NCBI RefSeq assembly: GCF_947259555.1
Contig: NZ_CAMYMD010000089.1
Coordinates: forward strand, 1-62,355
Reading direction: 5' to 3'
Length of the DNA: 62,355 nucleotides
Source: an uncultured Roseovarius sp.
Lineage (GTDB): Bacteria > Pseudomonadota > Alphaproteobacteria > Rhodobacterales > Rhodobacteraceae
A program made the position numbers and the translations under genes. Positions 45,093 through 53,771 of this stretch are shown in pieces; within the stretch, counting starts at the first letter, position 1, and each line of letters begins with the position of its first letter. Below the pieces are notes generated by a model. That model worked only from the letters and a program-made list of their open reading frames with translations, made no database searches and was not told the DNA's origin.

Positions 45093-45107
45093 TGAGAATT
45101 ATTTGCA
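45093..45107 (+). promoter_or_regulatory. Fur-family (Mur/MntR-like) operator candidate before sitA
   Basis: TGAGAATTATTTGCA is an imperfect palindrome and agrees at 13 of 15 positions with the TGCAAATTATTTGCA-type sites I associate with manganese-responsive Mur/Fur proteins of alphaproteobacteria. It lies 30 bp before the sitA start. The consensus is quoted from memory. Confidence 0.5.
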
Positions 45108-45137
45108 ACTTACTTGACTTTGTTGCGAACAAGTCGC

Positions 45138-46142
45138 ATGTTCAATCGCATGTCACGCAACACAAAACACCTTACTCCGATCAACCGCCGAAAGGCGCTT
45201 GGTCTGCTCGCTGGATCGACATTGATGAGCCATGGCCCGGCGTGGGCCGGAGCCAACGCGCCGCTTGGTGTGGTCACGACAACGGGTATGATCGCGGATG
45301 CGGCCCGCGTAGTGGGCGGAGATCGCGTCGATGTGCGCGGATTGATGGGCCCGGGCATTGATCCGCATTCCTATCGTCAAACCCGCACCGACATCGCGGC
45401 GCTGACCCGCGCCGACCTGATACTGTGGCATGGTCTCTACCTTGAGGCGCAGATGGAGGAATTTCTGCTCAAACTGGGTAGGCGCGCACCTGTTACCGCG
45501 GTGGGCGAGGCGGTGCCGGTGGACCGGCGCATTGCCCATGCAGATTATTCAGGGCGCTATGATCCGCATGTGTGGATGGACCCCGAGCTCTGGGTGCGGG
45601 TCGTGGGGCGCGTGACAGAGGCGCTGAGCGCGGCGCGACCCGACGATGCCGAGCTGTTTTCCGCGAATGCCGCCGACTACACGTCGGAGCTTGTCCGGCT
45701 CGCCGCCTATGCGCGCGATGTGCTCGCAACCGTGCCGGAGCCGGCTCGCGTTCTGGTGACGGCGCATGACGCCTTTGGCTATTTTGGCCGGGCACATGGT
45801 TTTCGCGTCGAGGGTATACAGGGCCTTTCCACAGAATCGGAGGCCGGTTTGGCGCGCATTCGGGATCTGGTCGAATTGCTCGTATCGCGAAAGATCCGTG
45901 CCGTGTTCGTCGAGAGCACCGTGTCTGACCGCAACATCCGCGCGCTGATCGAAGGCGCCGCGGCAGAGGGTCACGAGGTGATCGTCGGCGGTGAGCTCTT
46001 CTCCGACGCTATGGGGCGCACCGGAACCTATGAAGGCACCTATGTGGGCATGATCGACCATAACGTGACAACCATTGCCCGTGCGCTGGGCGGGACTGCG
46101 CTGGCGCGCGGGATGGATGGCACTCTGGCCGTGGGGGGATAG
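45138..46142 (+). CDS. sitA: Manganese/zinc ABC transporter substrate-binding protein SitA
   Basis: A 334-residue cluster-A-I binding protein of the TroA/SitA type. After an atypical basic leader and signal (about 1-40, ending AWAGA), metal ligands appear as H77 (GIDPHSYRQT), H144 (YDPHVWMDPE), a Glu in VFVESTVSD and the closing Asp region. ATG 45138 or 45150 are both possible; neither has a strong ribosome site. It heads a sitABCD operon. Mn is favoured over Zn because no His-rich loop is present. Confidence 0.88.
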   Translation: MFNRMSRNTKHLTPINRRKALGLLAGSTLMSHGPAWAGANAPLGVVTTTGMIADAARVVGGDRVDVRGLMGPGIDPHSYRQTRTDIAALTRADLILWHGLYLEAQMEEFLLKLGRRAPVTAVGEAVPVDRRIAHADYSGRYDPHVWMDPELWVRVVGRVTEALSAARPDDAELFSANAADYTSELVRLAAYARDVLATVPEPARVLVTAHDAFGYFGRAHGFRVEGIQGLSTESEAGLARIRDLVELLVSRKIRAVFVESTVSDRNIRALIEGAAAEGHEVIVGGELFSDAMGRTGTYEGTYVGMIDHNVTTIARALGGTALARGMDGTLAVGG

Positions 46143-46144
46143 CC

Positions 46145-46930
46145 ATGTCGCTCGAACTCGTTGGCCGGACGCAGGCACCCGACACAGATAGCCCTCTGGC
46201 CATTCATGGGCTGACCGTGTCTTACGGCGAGAAACCGGCGGTCTTTTCGGTCGATGTGGTGTTCCTGCCCGCACAGATGACCGCGATCGTCGGGCCCAAC
46301 GGGGCTGGCAAGTCGACCTTGCTCAAGGCGGCGCTGGGCATTATCCGACCGCTTTCGGGGCAGGTCAGCAGCTATGGCCGACCGCTTGGAGAGATGCGTG
46401 CGCGCATTGCCTATGTGCCGCAGCGTGCCAGTGTCGACTGGGATTTTCCGGCGCGGGTGCTCGATGTCGTGATGATGGGTCTGTACCGGGATGTTGGTCT
46501 CTTGCGCCGCATCAAGGGCCATCACCGCGCCCGCGCCATGGCCTGTCTGGAGCGTGTCGGCATGGAGGGGTTTGCCCATCGTCAGATCGGCCAGCTGTCC
46601 GGCGGGCAGCAGCAACGTGTCTTTCTCGCCCGCGCGTTGGCGCAGGAGGCGGACCTCTACCTGCTCGACGAGCCGTTCGCCGGTGTCGATGCCGCCACGG
46701 AAAAGGCGATCATCGGGGTACTTCACGGTCTGCGCGCCGAAGGAAAGACGGTGATAGCGGTGCATCACGATCTGGCCACCGTGACCGATTATTTTGACCG
46801 TGTTTTTCTTATCAACACCACCGCCATCGCCGAGGGGCCGGTGGCCGACGTCTTTACCCCTGACTATCTTCAAGCCGCCTATGGCGGGCGGCTGGCCCTC
46901 GCCCAGATGGGTGGGGCCGCAGCGGGGTAA
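46145..46930 (+). CDS. sitB: Metal ABC transporter ATP-binding protein SitB
   Basis: A 261-residue ATPase with Walker A GPNGAGKST (50-58), signature [15 protein letters not shown] and Walker B LYLLDEPFAGVD. The stretch AYVPQRASVDWDFPARVLDV is characteristic of Mn/Zn transport ATPases. It starts 2 bp after sitA and ends 3 bp before sitC, so the operon is tightly packed. Confidence 0.93.
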   Translation: MSLELVGRTQAPDTDSPLAIHGLTVSYGEKPAVFSVDVVFLPAQMTAIVGPNGAGKSTLLKAALGIIRPLSGQVSSYGRPLGEMRARIAYVPQRASVDWDFPARVLDVVMMGLYRDVGLLRRIKGHHRARAMACLERVGMEGFAHRQIGQLSGGQQQRVFLARALAQEADLYLLDEPFAGVDAATEKAIIGVLHGLRAEGKTVIAVHHDLATVTDYFDRVFLINTTAIAEGPVADVFTPDYLQAAYGGRLALAQMGGAAAG

Positions 46931-46933
46931 TGC

Positions 46934-48133
46934 ATGATCTGGGACGCGCTGGGGCTTCAACTGGGATATAATGCCACGCTGGTGACGCTGGGGGCGGCGA
47001 TGCTGGGCATGGGGGCAGGGGCCACCGGCACCTACCTCTATCTTGGCAAGCGTGCGCTTGTGTCCGACGCGATCAGCCACGCCACACTGCCCGGTGTGGT
47101 GCTGGGCTTTATTGCCATGGTGGTAATGGGAGGCGAGGGCCGCTTTCTGCCCGGCCTGATGCTGGGTGCGGCACTCTCCGCCGGGCTTGGTCTTTTGGCC
47201 GTGACATGGCTCACGGCGCGCACTCGGCTTCATGAGGATGCCGCCATCGGGGCCGTGTTGTCGGTGTTCTTTGGCTTTGGCGTGGTGCTGCTCACGGTGG
47301 TGCAGGTTATGGATACCGGCCGTCAGGCCGGGCTGGAGACATTCCTGCTTGGCGCCACGGCGGGCATGTTGCGCAATGAGGCTCTGACAATCGCCCTGGG
47401 AGGGGCTGTGATCCTCTTGCTGGTGCGCCTGTTGCACCGGCCGATGATCCTTGTGGCTTTTGATCCCGAATATGCGGTGGGGCAGGGCATGCGGTTGCGT
47501 GCGGTGGATCTGGCGATGATGGGTCTCGCACTGGGTATTACCGTGACCGGGCTCAAGGTCGTGGGACTGGTTTTGATTGTGGCGCTGCTCATCATTCCGC
47601 CTGTCGCGGCGCGTTTCTGGTCGGAACGCGCGGAGATTGTGGTGATCATCGCCGGGCTCATCGGTGGGGCGGCGGGCTATTTTGGCGCGGCGCTCTCGGC
47701 CACTGCGCCAGACCTGCCCACGGGTCCGCTCATCGTGCTGTCGGCGTTCGTGCTTTTTGTCCTATCCTTGCTCTTGGCCCCCGGACGAGGCGTGCTGGCC
47801 GCCGCGCTGCGTCACATGCGCTTTCAACGTCGGGTTCATTTGCGTCAGGGCTTGTTGGCCTTGGCGTCCGGTCAACCGGTCTACGAGCCGCTCACCCTGC
47901 GCCTGTTGCGGCGCGCGGGATTTCTGCGGCCCGATGGCGTGGCCACGGATGCAGGCCATGCCATGGCCGCGCGGGCCCGCCTTGACGAGCGCCGCTGGCA
48001 GACGTTGCGCTCCGATCCACAATTCGAGGCGGCCGCCGCCCGCTATGACGGGCTGACACCTCTCGAAGAGGTTTTGACGGCGGATCAGATCGCGGCCCTT
48101 GACCGGGGTCTCGGGCTGGCGGGGCTACGCTGA
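46934..48133 (+). CDS. sitC: Metal ABC transporter permease SitC with C-terminal extension
   Basis: A 399-residue protein: an ABC-3 permease core (about 1-285, eight or nine membrane segments, with KRALVSDAISHATLPGVVLG) plus an extra soluble C-terminal part of about 110 residues. The extension looks like a winged helix (LTLRLLRRAGFLRPDGVATD then AGHAMAARARLDERRW), similar in layout to DtxR/MntR-type repressor domains fused to some metal permeases. Its end overlaps sitD by 1 bp. Confidence 0.9.
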   Translation: MIWDALGLQLGYNATLVTLGAAMLGMGAGATGTYLYLGKRALVSDAISHATLPGVVLGFIAMVVMGGEGRFLPGLMLGAALSAGLGLLAVTWLTARTRLHEDAAIGAVLSVFFGFGVVLLTVVQVMDTGRQAGLETFLLGATAGMLRNEALTIALGGAVILLLVRLLHRPMILVAFDPEYAVGQGMRLRAVDLAMMGLALGITVTGLKVVGLVLIVALLIIPPVAARFWSERAEIVVIIAGLIGGAAGYFGAALSATAPDLPTGPLIVLSAFVLFVLSLLLAPGRGVLAAALRHMRFQRRVHLRQGLLALASGQPVYEPLTLRLLRRAGFLRPDGVATDAGHAMAARARLDERRWQTLRSDPQFEAAAARYDGLTPLEEVLTADQIAALDRGLGLAGLR

Positions 48134-49059
48134 TGGGACAGGATTTCGTCATGCTGTCCCTCTCCCCGCTGTTGATCGGGATTGCGGCGGCGGTGGCCTG
48201 CGCGCTTCCGGGCAATTTTCTGCTGCTCCGGCGTCAGGCCCTGATCGGGGATGCGATCAGCCATGTCGTTTTGCCGGGTATCGTCGCGGGATTTCTTCTC
48301 ACCGGCATGGTCGCCACCCTGCCTATGATGTTGGGCGCGGCGGCGGCGGCGCTGGTCTCGGTCGCCCTTATCGAGACCATCCGCAGGCTTGGCCGGATCG
48401 AGCCGGGCGCGGCCATGGGGGTGGTCTTTACGGCGATGTTCGCGGCGGGTGTGCTTCTTTTGGAGCAGAGCGCGGCCTCGGGCGTGCATCTCGATGTGCA
48501 ACATGCGCTCTATGGCAACCTTGAGAGCCTGATATGGCTGGATGGCTATGGCTGGGGCGCGCTTGCCGATCCGGCCGCGCTATCCACACTGCCGCCTGAA
48601 TTGCTGCGCATGGGCGCGGTTTTGTTGTGTGTGCTTTTGTTCATTGCCGTCCTCTGGCGGCCGCTGGCGCTTGCGACATTCGACGAGGGGTTTGCCCGGA
48701 GCATGGGCCTCAACACCGGCCTGCTTGGTCTTGCGCTGGTTGCCATGGCAGCGCTGTCGGCGGTCGCGGCGTTTGATGCGGTTGGCTCCATCATCGTGAT
48801 CGCGATGTTCATCTGCCCGCCCGCGAGCGCGCGGCTGATGACCGACCGGCTAGGTCGTCAGGTCGCGTGGAGCGTGCTTTTCGCGACATTCTCGGCCGTG
48901 CTTGGCTACTCTCTCGCCGGATACGGCCCGATCTGGCTCGGTTTCGCCAACGCGGTCAGTGCGGCGGGGATGATCGCGACCGTGTCTGGCCTTATCCTTG
49001 GGTTGGCGGCGCTCTTTGGCCCCTGCCGACACCGGCGGAGCGGGGCAATGTCCGGGTAA
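48133..49059 (+). CDS. sitD: Metal ABC transporter permease SitD
   Basis: A 308-residue ABC-3 permease with the paired motif RRQALIGDAISHVVLPGIVA, ATFDEGFARSMGLNTGLLGL and MFICPPASARLMTDRLGRQV. It has no C-terminal extension, unlike SitC, with which it forms the membrane channel. A copy of the intergenic repeat begins 14 bp after the stop. Confidence 0.93.
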   Translation: MGQDFVMLSLSPLLIGIAAAVACALPGNFLLLRRQALIGDAISHVVLPGIVAGFLLTGMVATLPMMLGAAAAALVSVALIETIRRLGRIEPGAAMGVVFTAMFAAGVLLLEQSAASGVHLDVQHALYGNLESLIWLDGYGWGALADPAALSTLPPELLRMGAVLLCVLLFIAVLWRPLALATFDEGFARSMGLNTGLLGLALVAMAALSAVAAFDAVGSIIVIAMFICPPASARLMTDRLGRQVAWSVLFATFSAVLGYSLAGYGPIWLGFANAVSAAGMIATVSGLILGLAALFGPCRHRRSGAMSG

Positions 49060-49073
49060 GATGGGCAGGTTTT

Positions 49074-49309
49074 AGCGGACATTCGATTGAAGCACCTGCG
49101 CGGAATAAGGCCGAAGGCCGCCGCGCATCGTCATGCCAGAGGCATGCCTCCGGCATGACGCCGCTCCCCGGCGGGGCGATTTGGCTGAAACCTGCGCTGC
49201 GCTCTGATGTTTCTCGGGTTTGGCTGGCATTAAGCACTGCCAAATAAGCGTTGGGTCGCCACACCGCGGCACGACGATGCGCGGCTCACAGCAACGGCAG
49301 CTTCAGGCC
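49074..49309 (+). repeat. Intergenic repeat, copy 3
   Basis: This copy starts AGCGGACATTCGATTGAAGC, the same terminal sequence as copy 2, and continues with the shared interior to GCGGCTCACAGCAACGGCAG followed by CTTCAGGCCA. It carries an additional palindromic insert around 49132-49158 (CATGCCAGAGGCATG type). The right terminal repeat has drifted compared with copy 2. It lies in the gap between the convergent sitD and tctA genes; 49310-49519 holds nothing else I recognise. Confidence 0.82.
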
Positions 49310-49519
49310 ATCCCCATCATCAAGGCGAATTCGGCCATGGTCGGCGCAGTCCAGCATGAGCCGAGATTTCGCCAGACACCTCGCGGAGATGTCTTGGGGT
49401 TGCTGTTCAACGTGGCACCCGACCCGCAAGAGATTTGGCTCGAAGCTGCACCGCGACGTGCGAAGGGGGCCGATGTGGCCCCCCTCTTTCGTACTCCCGA
49501 AATTCAGGCTCTAGCGCCC

Positions 49520-51031
49520 TCAGGATTGGGCAAGCTTGCGTTTGCGCAACTGCTTGGACACCATCGGGTAAAGAACCAGCGCAACTGCGACCAAGATACA
49601 GGTCAACGAGATCGGCCGCTCCAGGAACGTCATGGCATCACCCTGACTCGAGATCAGCGACTGGCGCAGCGAGCGTTCCGTAAGCGGGCCGAGGACAATC
49701 GCCAGAACCGCAGGAGCGACGGGATAATTGAGCTTGCGCAGCAGATACCCCGCGAGGCCAAGGATGAGCATCAGGTAGGTATCGAACATCCGGTCCGTTG
49801 TGGCAAACACACCCACCACGCAGAGAATGAAGATGATCGGTGCCAGAACGCTGAATGGCATGGCCAGAACCCGGATAAAGACCGGGATGAGCGCGATGTT
49901 GAGCACGACCGTCACGAAGTTCGCCACATACATGGAGCCGATCAGGCCCCAGACGAAATCAGGGCTTTCGGTAAAGAGCAGCGGACCGGGACGCAGGCCC
50001 CAGATGATCATGCCCCCCAAAAGGATCGCAGTGGTGGGCGAGCCGGGAATGCCAAGGGTGAGCATCGGCAGCATGGAGCCGGTGGAAGCCGCGTTATTGG
50101 CGGCTTCCGGGGCCGCCACGCCAGCCACATTGCCCTTGCCAAAGCTGTCGCCGTCCTTGGAGAACGACTTGGCCAAGCCATAGGACATCAGGGAGGCAGG
50201 TGTGGCACCAGCCGCTGGCAAGGTACCTACGACAAAGCCCAGCACCGAGCCGACGAGTGTGGTCGGCAGGTATTTGCGCACGTCCTTGAGGTTCGCGATC
50301 ATCCGGCGGAATCCGGTTTCAACCTTGTGGATTTGCACCGCGCCCTTGGTATGTTCCAGCGTCCACAGCATCTCGCCGATGCCATAGATGCCGATGGCCA
50401 GCACAAGGAATTCGATACCGCGCTGGAATTCGACCATGTCGAAGAAGATCAAACGTGGCTTGCCCGAGATGATGTCAAAGCCCACCGCCGCGAGAACAAG
50501 CCCGACGAGGATGGAAAAGATCGTCTTGGGTATGTCGTCTCCGCCCAGCCCGATGAACGTGGCAAACGCGAGCAACATCAGCGCGAATTCCTCTTGCGGC
50601 CCGAACTTGAGAGCAAAGGCCGCGAGCGGTGGCGCAAAGCCGGTGAACAGGATGACCGATATGGTACCACCGATGAACGAGGCGATCGCCGCAGCCATCA
50701 GCGCCTTGTCGGCCTTGCCCTGCTGCGCCATGGGGCGCCCGTCAAACACAGTCGCCACGGCAGTGGACGAGCCCGGAATACCCAAGGTGATCGAACTGAC
50801 CGCGCCGCCATACATGGCGCCATAGTATAGCGCCGCAAGAAAGATGATGGCCGAGGTCGGAGGGACAAGAAAGGTAACCGGCAGAAGGATCGCCACACCG
50901 TTTACCGAGCCAAGGCCCGGCATGGCCCCGATGAACAACCCGGCGAAACAGCCAAGGAATATCATGGCGAGATTGAGTGGCTCGAAAGACTGTAGCAGTC
51001 CGGCCGTCAGCAAGCTTAAGATTGAGTCCAT
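49520..51031 (-). CDS. tctA: Tripartite tricarboxylate transporter large permease TctA
   Basis: A 503-residue membrane protein with about 12 hydrophobic segments. TctA hallmarks are FAGLFIGAMPGLGSVNGVAI, YGGAVSSITLGIPGSSTAVA, VGTLPAAGATPASLMSYGLA and LTLGIPGSPTTAILLGGMII. It forms the ion-coupled channel of a TTT carboxylate importer with TctB and TctC. It is last in a minus-strand series that begins with the oxalate genes. Confidence 0.93.
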   Translation of the reverse strand: MDSILSLLTAGLLQSFEPLNLAMIFLGCFAGLFIGAMPGLGSVNGVAILLPVTFLVPPTSAIIFLAALYYGAMYGGAVSSITLGIPGSSTAVATVFDGRPMAQQGKADKALMAAAIASFIGGTISVILFTGFAPPLAAFALKFGPQEEFALMLLAFATFIGLGGDDIPKTIFSILVGLVLAAVGFDIISGKPRLIFFDMVEFQRGIEFLVLAIGIYGIGEMLWTLEHTKGAVQIHKVETGFRRMIANLKDVRKYLPTTLVGSVLGFVVGTLPAAGATPASLMSYGLAKSFSKDGDSFGKGNVAGVAAPEAANNAASTGSMLPMLTLGIPGSPTTAILLGGMIIWGLRPGPLLFTESPDFVWGLIGSMYVANFVTVVLNIALIPVFIRVLAMPFSVLAPIIFILCVVGVFATTDRMFDTYLMLILGLAGYLLRKLNYPVAPAVLAIVLGPLTERSLRQSLISSQGDAMTFLERPISLTCILVAVALVLYPMVSKQLRKRKLAQS

Positions 51032-51073
51032 TTGTTCGCTTCCTATAGGTAGCTGCCGCGGACGCGGACAGGA

Positions 51074-51601
51074 TCAGGACATGATCGCGTAGCGGAAATC
51101 GTCGATATGCAGGAAGATGTTCTCGAAGAACGGCCACCCGCGCGGCAGGTATTTATTGAGCGCCACCTCGAACAACATGTAGATGGCGACGGGCATGCCC
51201 AGCATGACCGATATGGTTAGAATCCAACCATGGCGACCGATCCCCCTGACATAGGCCAGCAGGAACAGCATCATCGAAAAGTAGATCCCGATGATATTGC
51301 TCAACAGAAGTAGAAAGAAGATCGCCGCAATCGTCACACCGACCAGAAAAACGGTCTCGGGGTCGATATACGGGTCAGAGTTGCTTGATTCCGGTGTCAC
51401 GTTGCGAAACCAGCGAAATAAGATCCAGCACGATGAAAGAGCCATGCCCAGAGACAGCCAGAATGGCCACATCCCGGAGCCCGGACCTCGCCCCTCGATC
51501 CAGCCGATGGCCAGGTCATCCGCGACCACGGTCCACATCAGGCCGAGGGATACAAGGAGCATACACACTCCCATCAGCATTTCAGCCATACGAACAGACA
51601 T
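51074..51601 (-). CDS. tctB: Tripartite tricarboxylate transporter small permease TctB
   Basis: A 175-residue protein with four hydrophobic segments in the TctB pattern: a first helix in MGVCMLLVSLGLMWTVV, GPGSGMWPFWLSLGMALSSC and IYMLFEVALNKYLPRGWPF. It is 42 bp upstream of tctA and 161 bp downstream of tctC. Confidence 0.88.
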   Translation of the reverse strand: MSVRMAEMLMGVCMLLVSLGLMWTVVADDLAIGWIEGRGPGSGMWPFWLSLGMALSSCWILFRWFRNVTPESSNSDPYIDPETVFLVGVTIAAIFFLLLLSNIIGIYFSMMLFLLAYVRGIGRHGWILTISVMLGMPVAIYMLFEVALNKYLPRGWPFFENIFLHIDDFRYAIMS

Positions 51602-51720
51602 GTTTTCCTCCGGTTCGCTTTGTTATCGGATCCTGTCAGGCACGACATCTCTGTTCGCGCACCCTGAGCGCGCTGCCCCTCGGGGTCAGCCTTGATCCTT
51701 GTGGTGGTTTTCAGGGCTCC

Positions 51721-51744
51721 CCGGGCGGGACATGGCCCGCCCGG
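51721..51744 (-). promoter_or_regulatory. Intercistronic hairpin between tctC and tctB
   Basis: A perfect 9-bp GC stem (CCGGGCGGG at 51721-51729 with CCCGCCCGG at 51736-51744) and a 6-base loop lie 18 bp downstream of the tctC stop. There is no T run, so it is more likely a message-stabilising or partial-termination element that boosts the binding protein than a full terminator. Confidence 0.65.
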
Positions 51745-51762
51745 AAAGGCAATTGAGCTAGC

Positions 51763-52746
51763 TTACTCGGACGTGATGCTTGCAGCACCGACGCTTTCGA
51801 TAAGCTCGACATGACGCTTGAGTTGCGTTTCGTGGAAGCTCTGGAGTTCCTCACCGGAGACCCAAGTGTCACAGGTCAGGCCGTCAGACTTGCAATAGTC
51901 CTGCCATTCCTGGGAATGGAACAGACTCTTGAAGAGGTCTTGATACCAGGCCAGGGCCTCGGGATCCATGCCTGCGGGTCCGCTGATCGAGCGCTGCATG
52001 TAGTACTCGATATCCACACCCAGCTCCTTGGCGGTCGGCACGTCCTCGAAGGGCGGCATGCGTTCGCCATTGAACTGAACCAGCGGCTTGGTGTTGCCCG
52101 CACGCCAGAACTCCATCTGTTCCGCCGGGTTGTTGACCGTCGAGTCGATCTGGTTGCCGACGAGGTTCTTGGCCACTGTGCCACCGCCCGGGAAGGGGAT
52201 GTAGACAACATCGTAGCCAAGCTCTTTTTCCATCATCGCGGTCAGGATCGAGTCTTCCTGTCCGGATCCGGTACCGCCAACTTTCCAGCTGTCACCAGCT
52301 GCCTTGACGGCCGCAACATAGCTGTCGAGATCAGTGATATCTTCACGATCCGTATTGACCCAGAGCTGGAACGTATCCATCGCCATTAGCCCGATCGGGG
52401 CGAATGTGGTGACGTCGATATCGAGCCCTTCCTGGATGATCGGCGTGGTGTAGATACTGTTGAGCGCGACCAGCAGCGTGTGGTTGTCGCCTTCCTTGTC
52501 CTTGATGTAAGAAAGGGCCTCTGCACCAGACCCGCCGGGCTTGTTCATCGGAATAAACGGCCGTGGGCTCAGGTCTTTTTTCTGGATGAGGCCCTGGAGC
52601 AGGCGCGCGATCTGGTCTGCGCCACCGCCGGTGCCGGCCATGATGATGAATTCGACGGGCTTGCGCGGTTGCCATTCCGCCATTGCCGCCGGAGCCGTAA
52701 TCGCCAATGCGGCGGCGCTCATCGTCAGTGTCTTCAGAATATTCAT
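51763..52746 (-). CDS. tctC: Tripartite tricarboxylate transporter substrate-binding protein TctC
   Basis: A 327-residue periplasmic binding protein with a signal peptide (about 1-23, ending PAAMA). TctC/Bug-type blocks include RKPVEFIIMAGTGGGADQIA, VALNSIYTTPIIQEGLDIDV, YVAAVKAAGDSWKVGGTGSG and IEYYMQRSISGPAGMDPEAL. The ligand is a carboxylate. Context with oxalate catabolism suggests oxalate or a related diacid, which is unproven. Confidence 0.88.
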   Translation of the reverse strand: MNILKTLTMSAAALAITAPAAMAEWQPRKPVEFIIMAGTGGGADQIARLLQGLIQKKDLSPRPFIPMNKPGGSGAEALSYIKDKEGDNHTLLVALNSIYTTPIIQEGLDIDVTTFAPIGLMAMDTFQLWVNTDREDITDLDSYVAAVKAAGDSWKVGGTGSGQEDSILTAMMEKELGYDVVYIPFPGGGTVAKNLVGNQIDSTVNNPAEQMEFWRAGNTKPLVQFNGERMPPFEDVPTAKELGVDIEYYMQRSISGPAGMDPEALAWYQDLFKSLFHSQEWQDYCKSDGLTCDTWVSGEELQSFHETQLKRHVELIESVGAASITSE

Positions 52747-52905
52747 ACTTTCCTCCCAATTGTGACCGCGTCTCGGTCATTTGCTAATTTGGATCCGCCC
52801 GGCCAAGTCCTCCTCGACCGTTGAAGCGTTAAGCGGAACCTTTTCAGAGTTTGTTGTCATCCTCCCTGTTCTGTCCAGATTAAACGGTTTGTCCGCTCAA
52901 TTGCC

Positions 52906-53769
52906 TCAATGTACCATGACCACCGGTATCGTGGCCTCTGCTATGATGGTGGCAGAATTGCCCCCGAGCAGGGATTCCCGCTCGTAACTCTCGTGATAGG
53001 CGCCCATGATCAGCATGTCCGCGCCATGCTCCTTGCATTTTTCCAACAAGGTGCGCCCGACATTTCCCTGGCGCTCGAATGTGGTGATCTCGGCATTGAT
53101 GCCACGTTGCCCAAGGTAAACCTTGAACTCTTCGGGCGTGGCCGTGTGATCGATATGCCCACCGGTCAGGATCGTGACCCGTTCCGCCGCCTCGATCAAC
53201 GGCATGGCGAGCGCGACCGCGCGCGACGCTTCGAGAGAACCGTTCCACGCAATCGCAACATGGCGTCCGATGTCGGGTTGCACCTGCTCGGTCTTGGGAC
53301 AGACCAGAACCGGGCGACCCGAGGAAAACAATGCCGATTTCAGGGTGTTGTATCCAAGGTCCTCTTCCTTGCTCGGCTTGGCCACGCAGATCAGATCCGC
53401 AAGCCGCCCGTAATGGCGCACGGCGTCGACCTGCTTGCCCTCGTATTCCCGAAACGCCGCTGTCGGTTGACCGGCCTTTCGGGGCTCTACGCTGATGCCA
53501 TGGCGGTCAGCATCGGCGATGAATTTCTCCTGCAGAAAACTCTGCTCGCTATCGGCGCTCCGACGGCTCGCCTCTTCAAGCTGCTTTCGCAGAAATCCGG
53601 GAATGACAACGCCGAACGGCATCATGTCCTCTGCCTTGGGATGGCAATGCACCACCCGGACATGCGCATTGAAACGCTTGGCGAGCGCCGCGGCGTGGGC
53701 AAAGAGTACGGACCCTAGCCCATCGTCGCGCAGCGGCATCATGATCGTATGTAGCGATGACTGGTCCAT
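52906..53769 (-). CDS. Tandem universal stress protein (UspA family)
   Basis: A 287-residue protein with two Usp-type halves. The N-terminal half starts MDQSSLHTIMMPLRDDGLGS and the C-terminal half starts HVAIAWNGSLEASRAVALAM, ending ADMLIMGAYHESYERESLLG then GNSATIIAEATIPVVMVH. The ATP-binding GxxG pattern is only partly kept. It starts 2 bp after the formate-THF ligase stop, so it belongs to the oxalate operon. UspA genes are common beside TRAP and TTT transporters and may modulate uptake. Confidence 0.9.
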   Translation of the reverse strand: MDQSSLHTIMMPLRDDGLGSVLFAHAAALAKRFNAHVRVVHCHPKAEDMMPFGVVIPGFLRKQLEEASRRSADSEQSFLQEKFIADADRHGISVEPRKAGQPTAAFREYEGKQVDAVRHYGRLADLICVAKPSKEEDLGYNTLKSALFSSGRPVLVCPKTEQVQPDIGRHVAIAWNGSLEASRAVALAMPLIEAAERVTILTGGHIDHTATPEEFKVYLGQRGINAEITTFERQGNVGRTLLEKCKEHGADMLIMGAYHESYERESLLGGNSATIIAEATIPVVMVH

Positions 53770-53771
53770 GA

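Noticed and set aside
49220..50830. A 536-codon plus-strand frame starting inside repeat copy 3
   Set aside because: It is antisense to tctA. The first residues resemble the frame at the window start only because both read through the same repeat.
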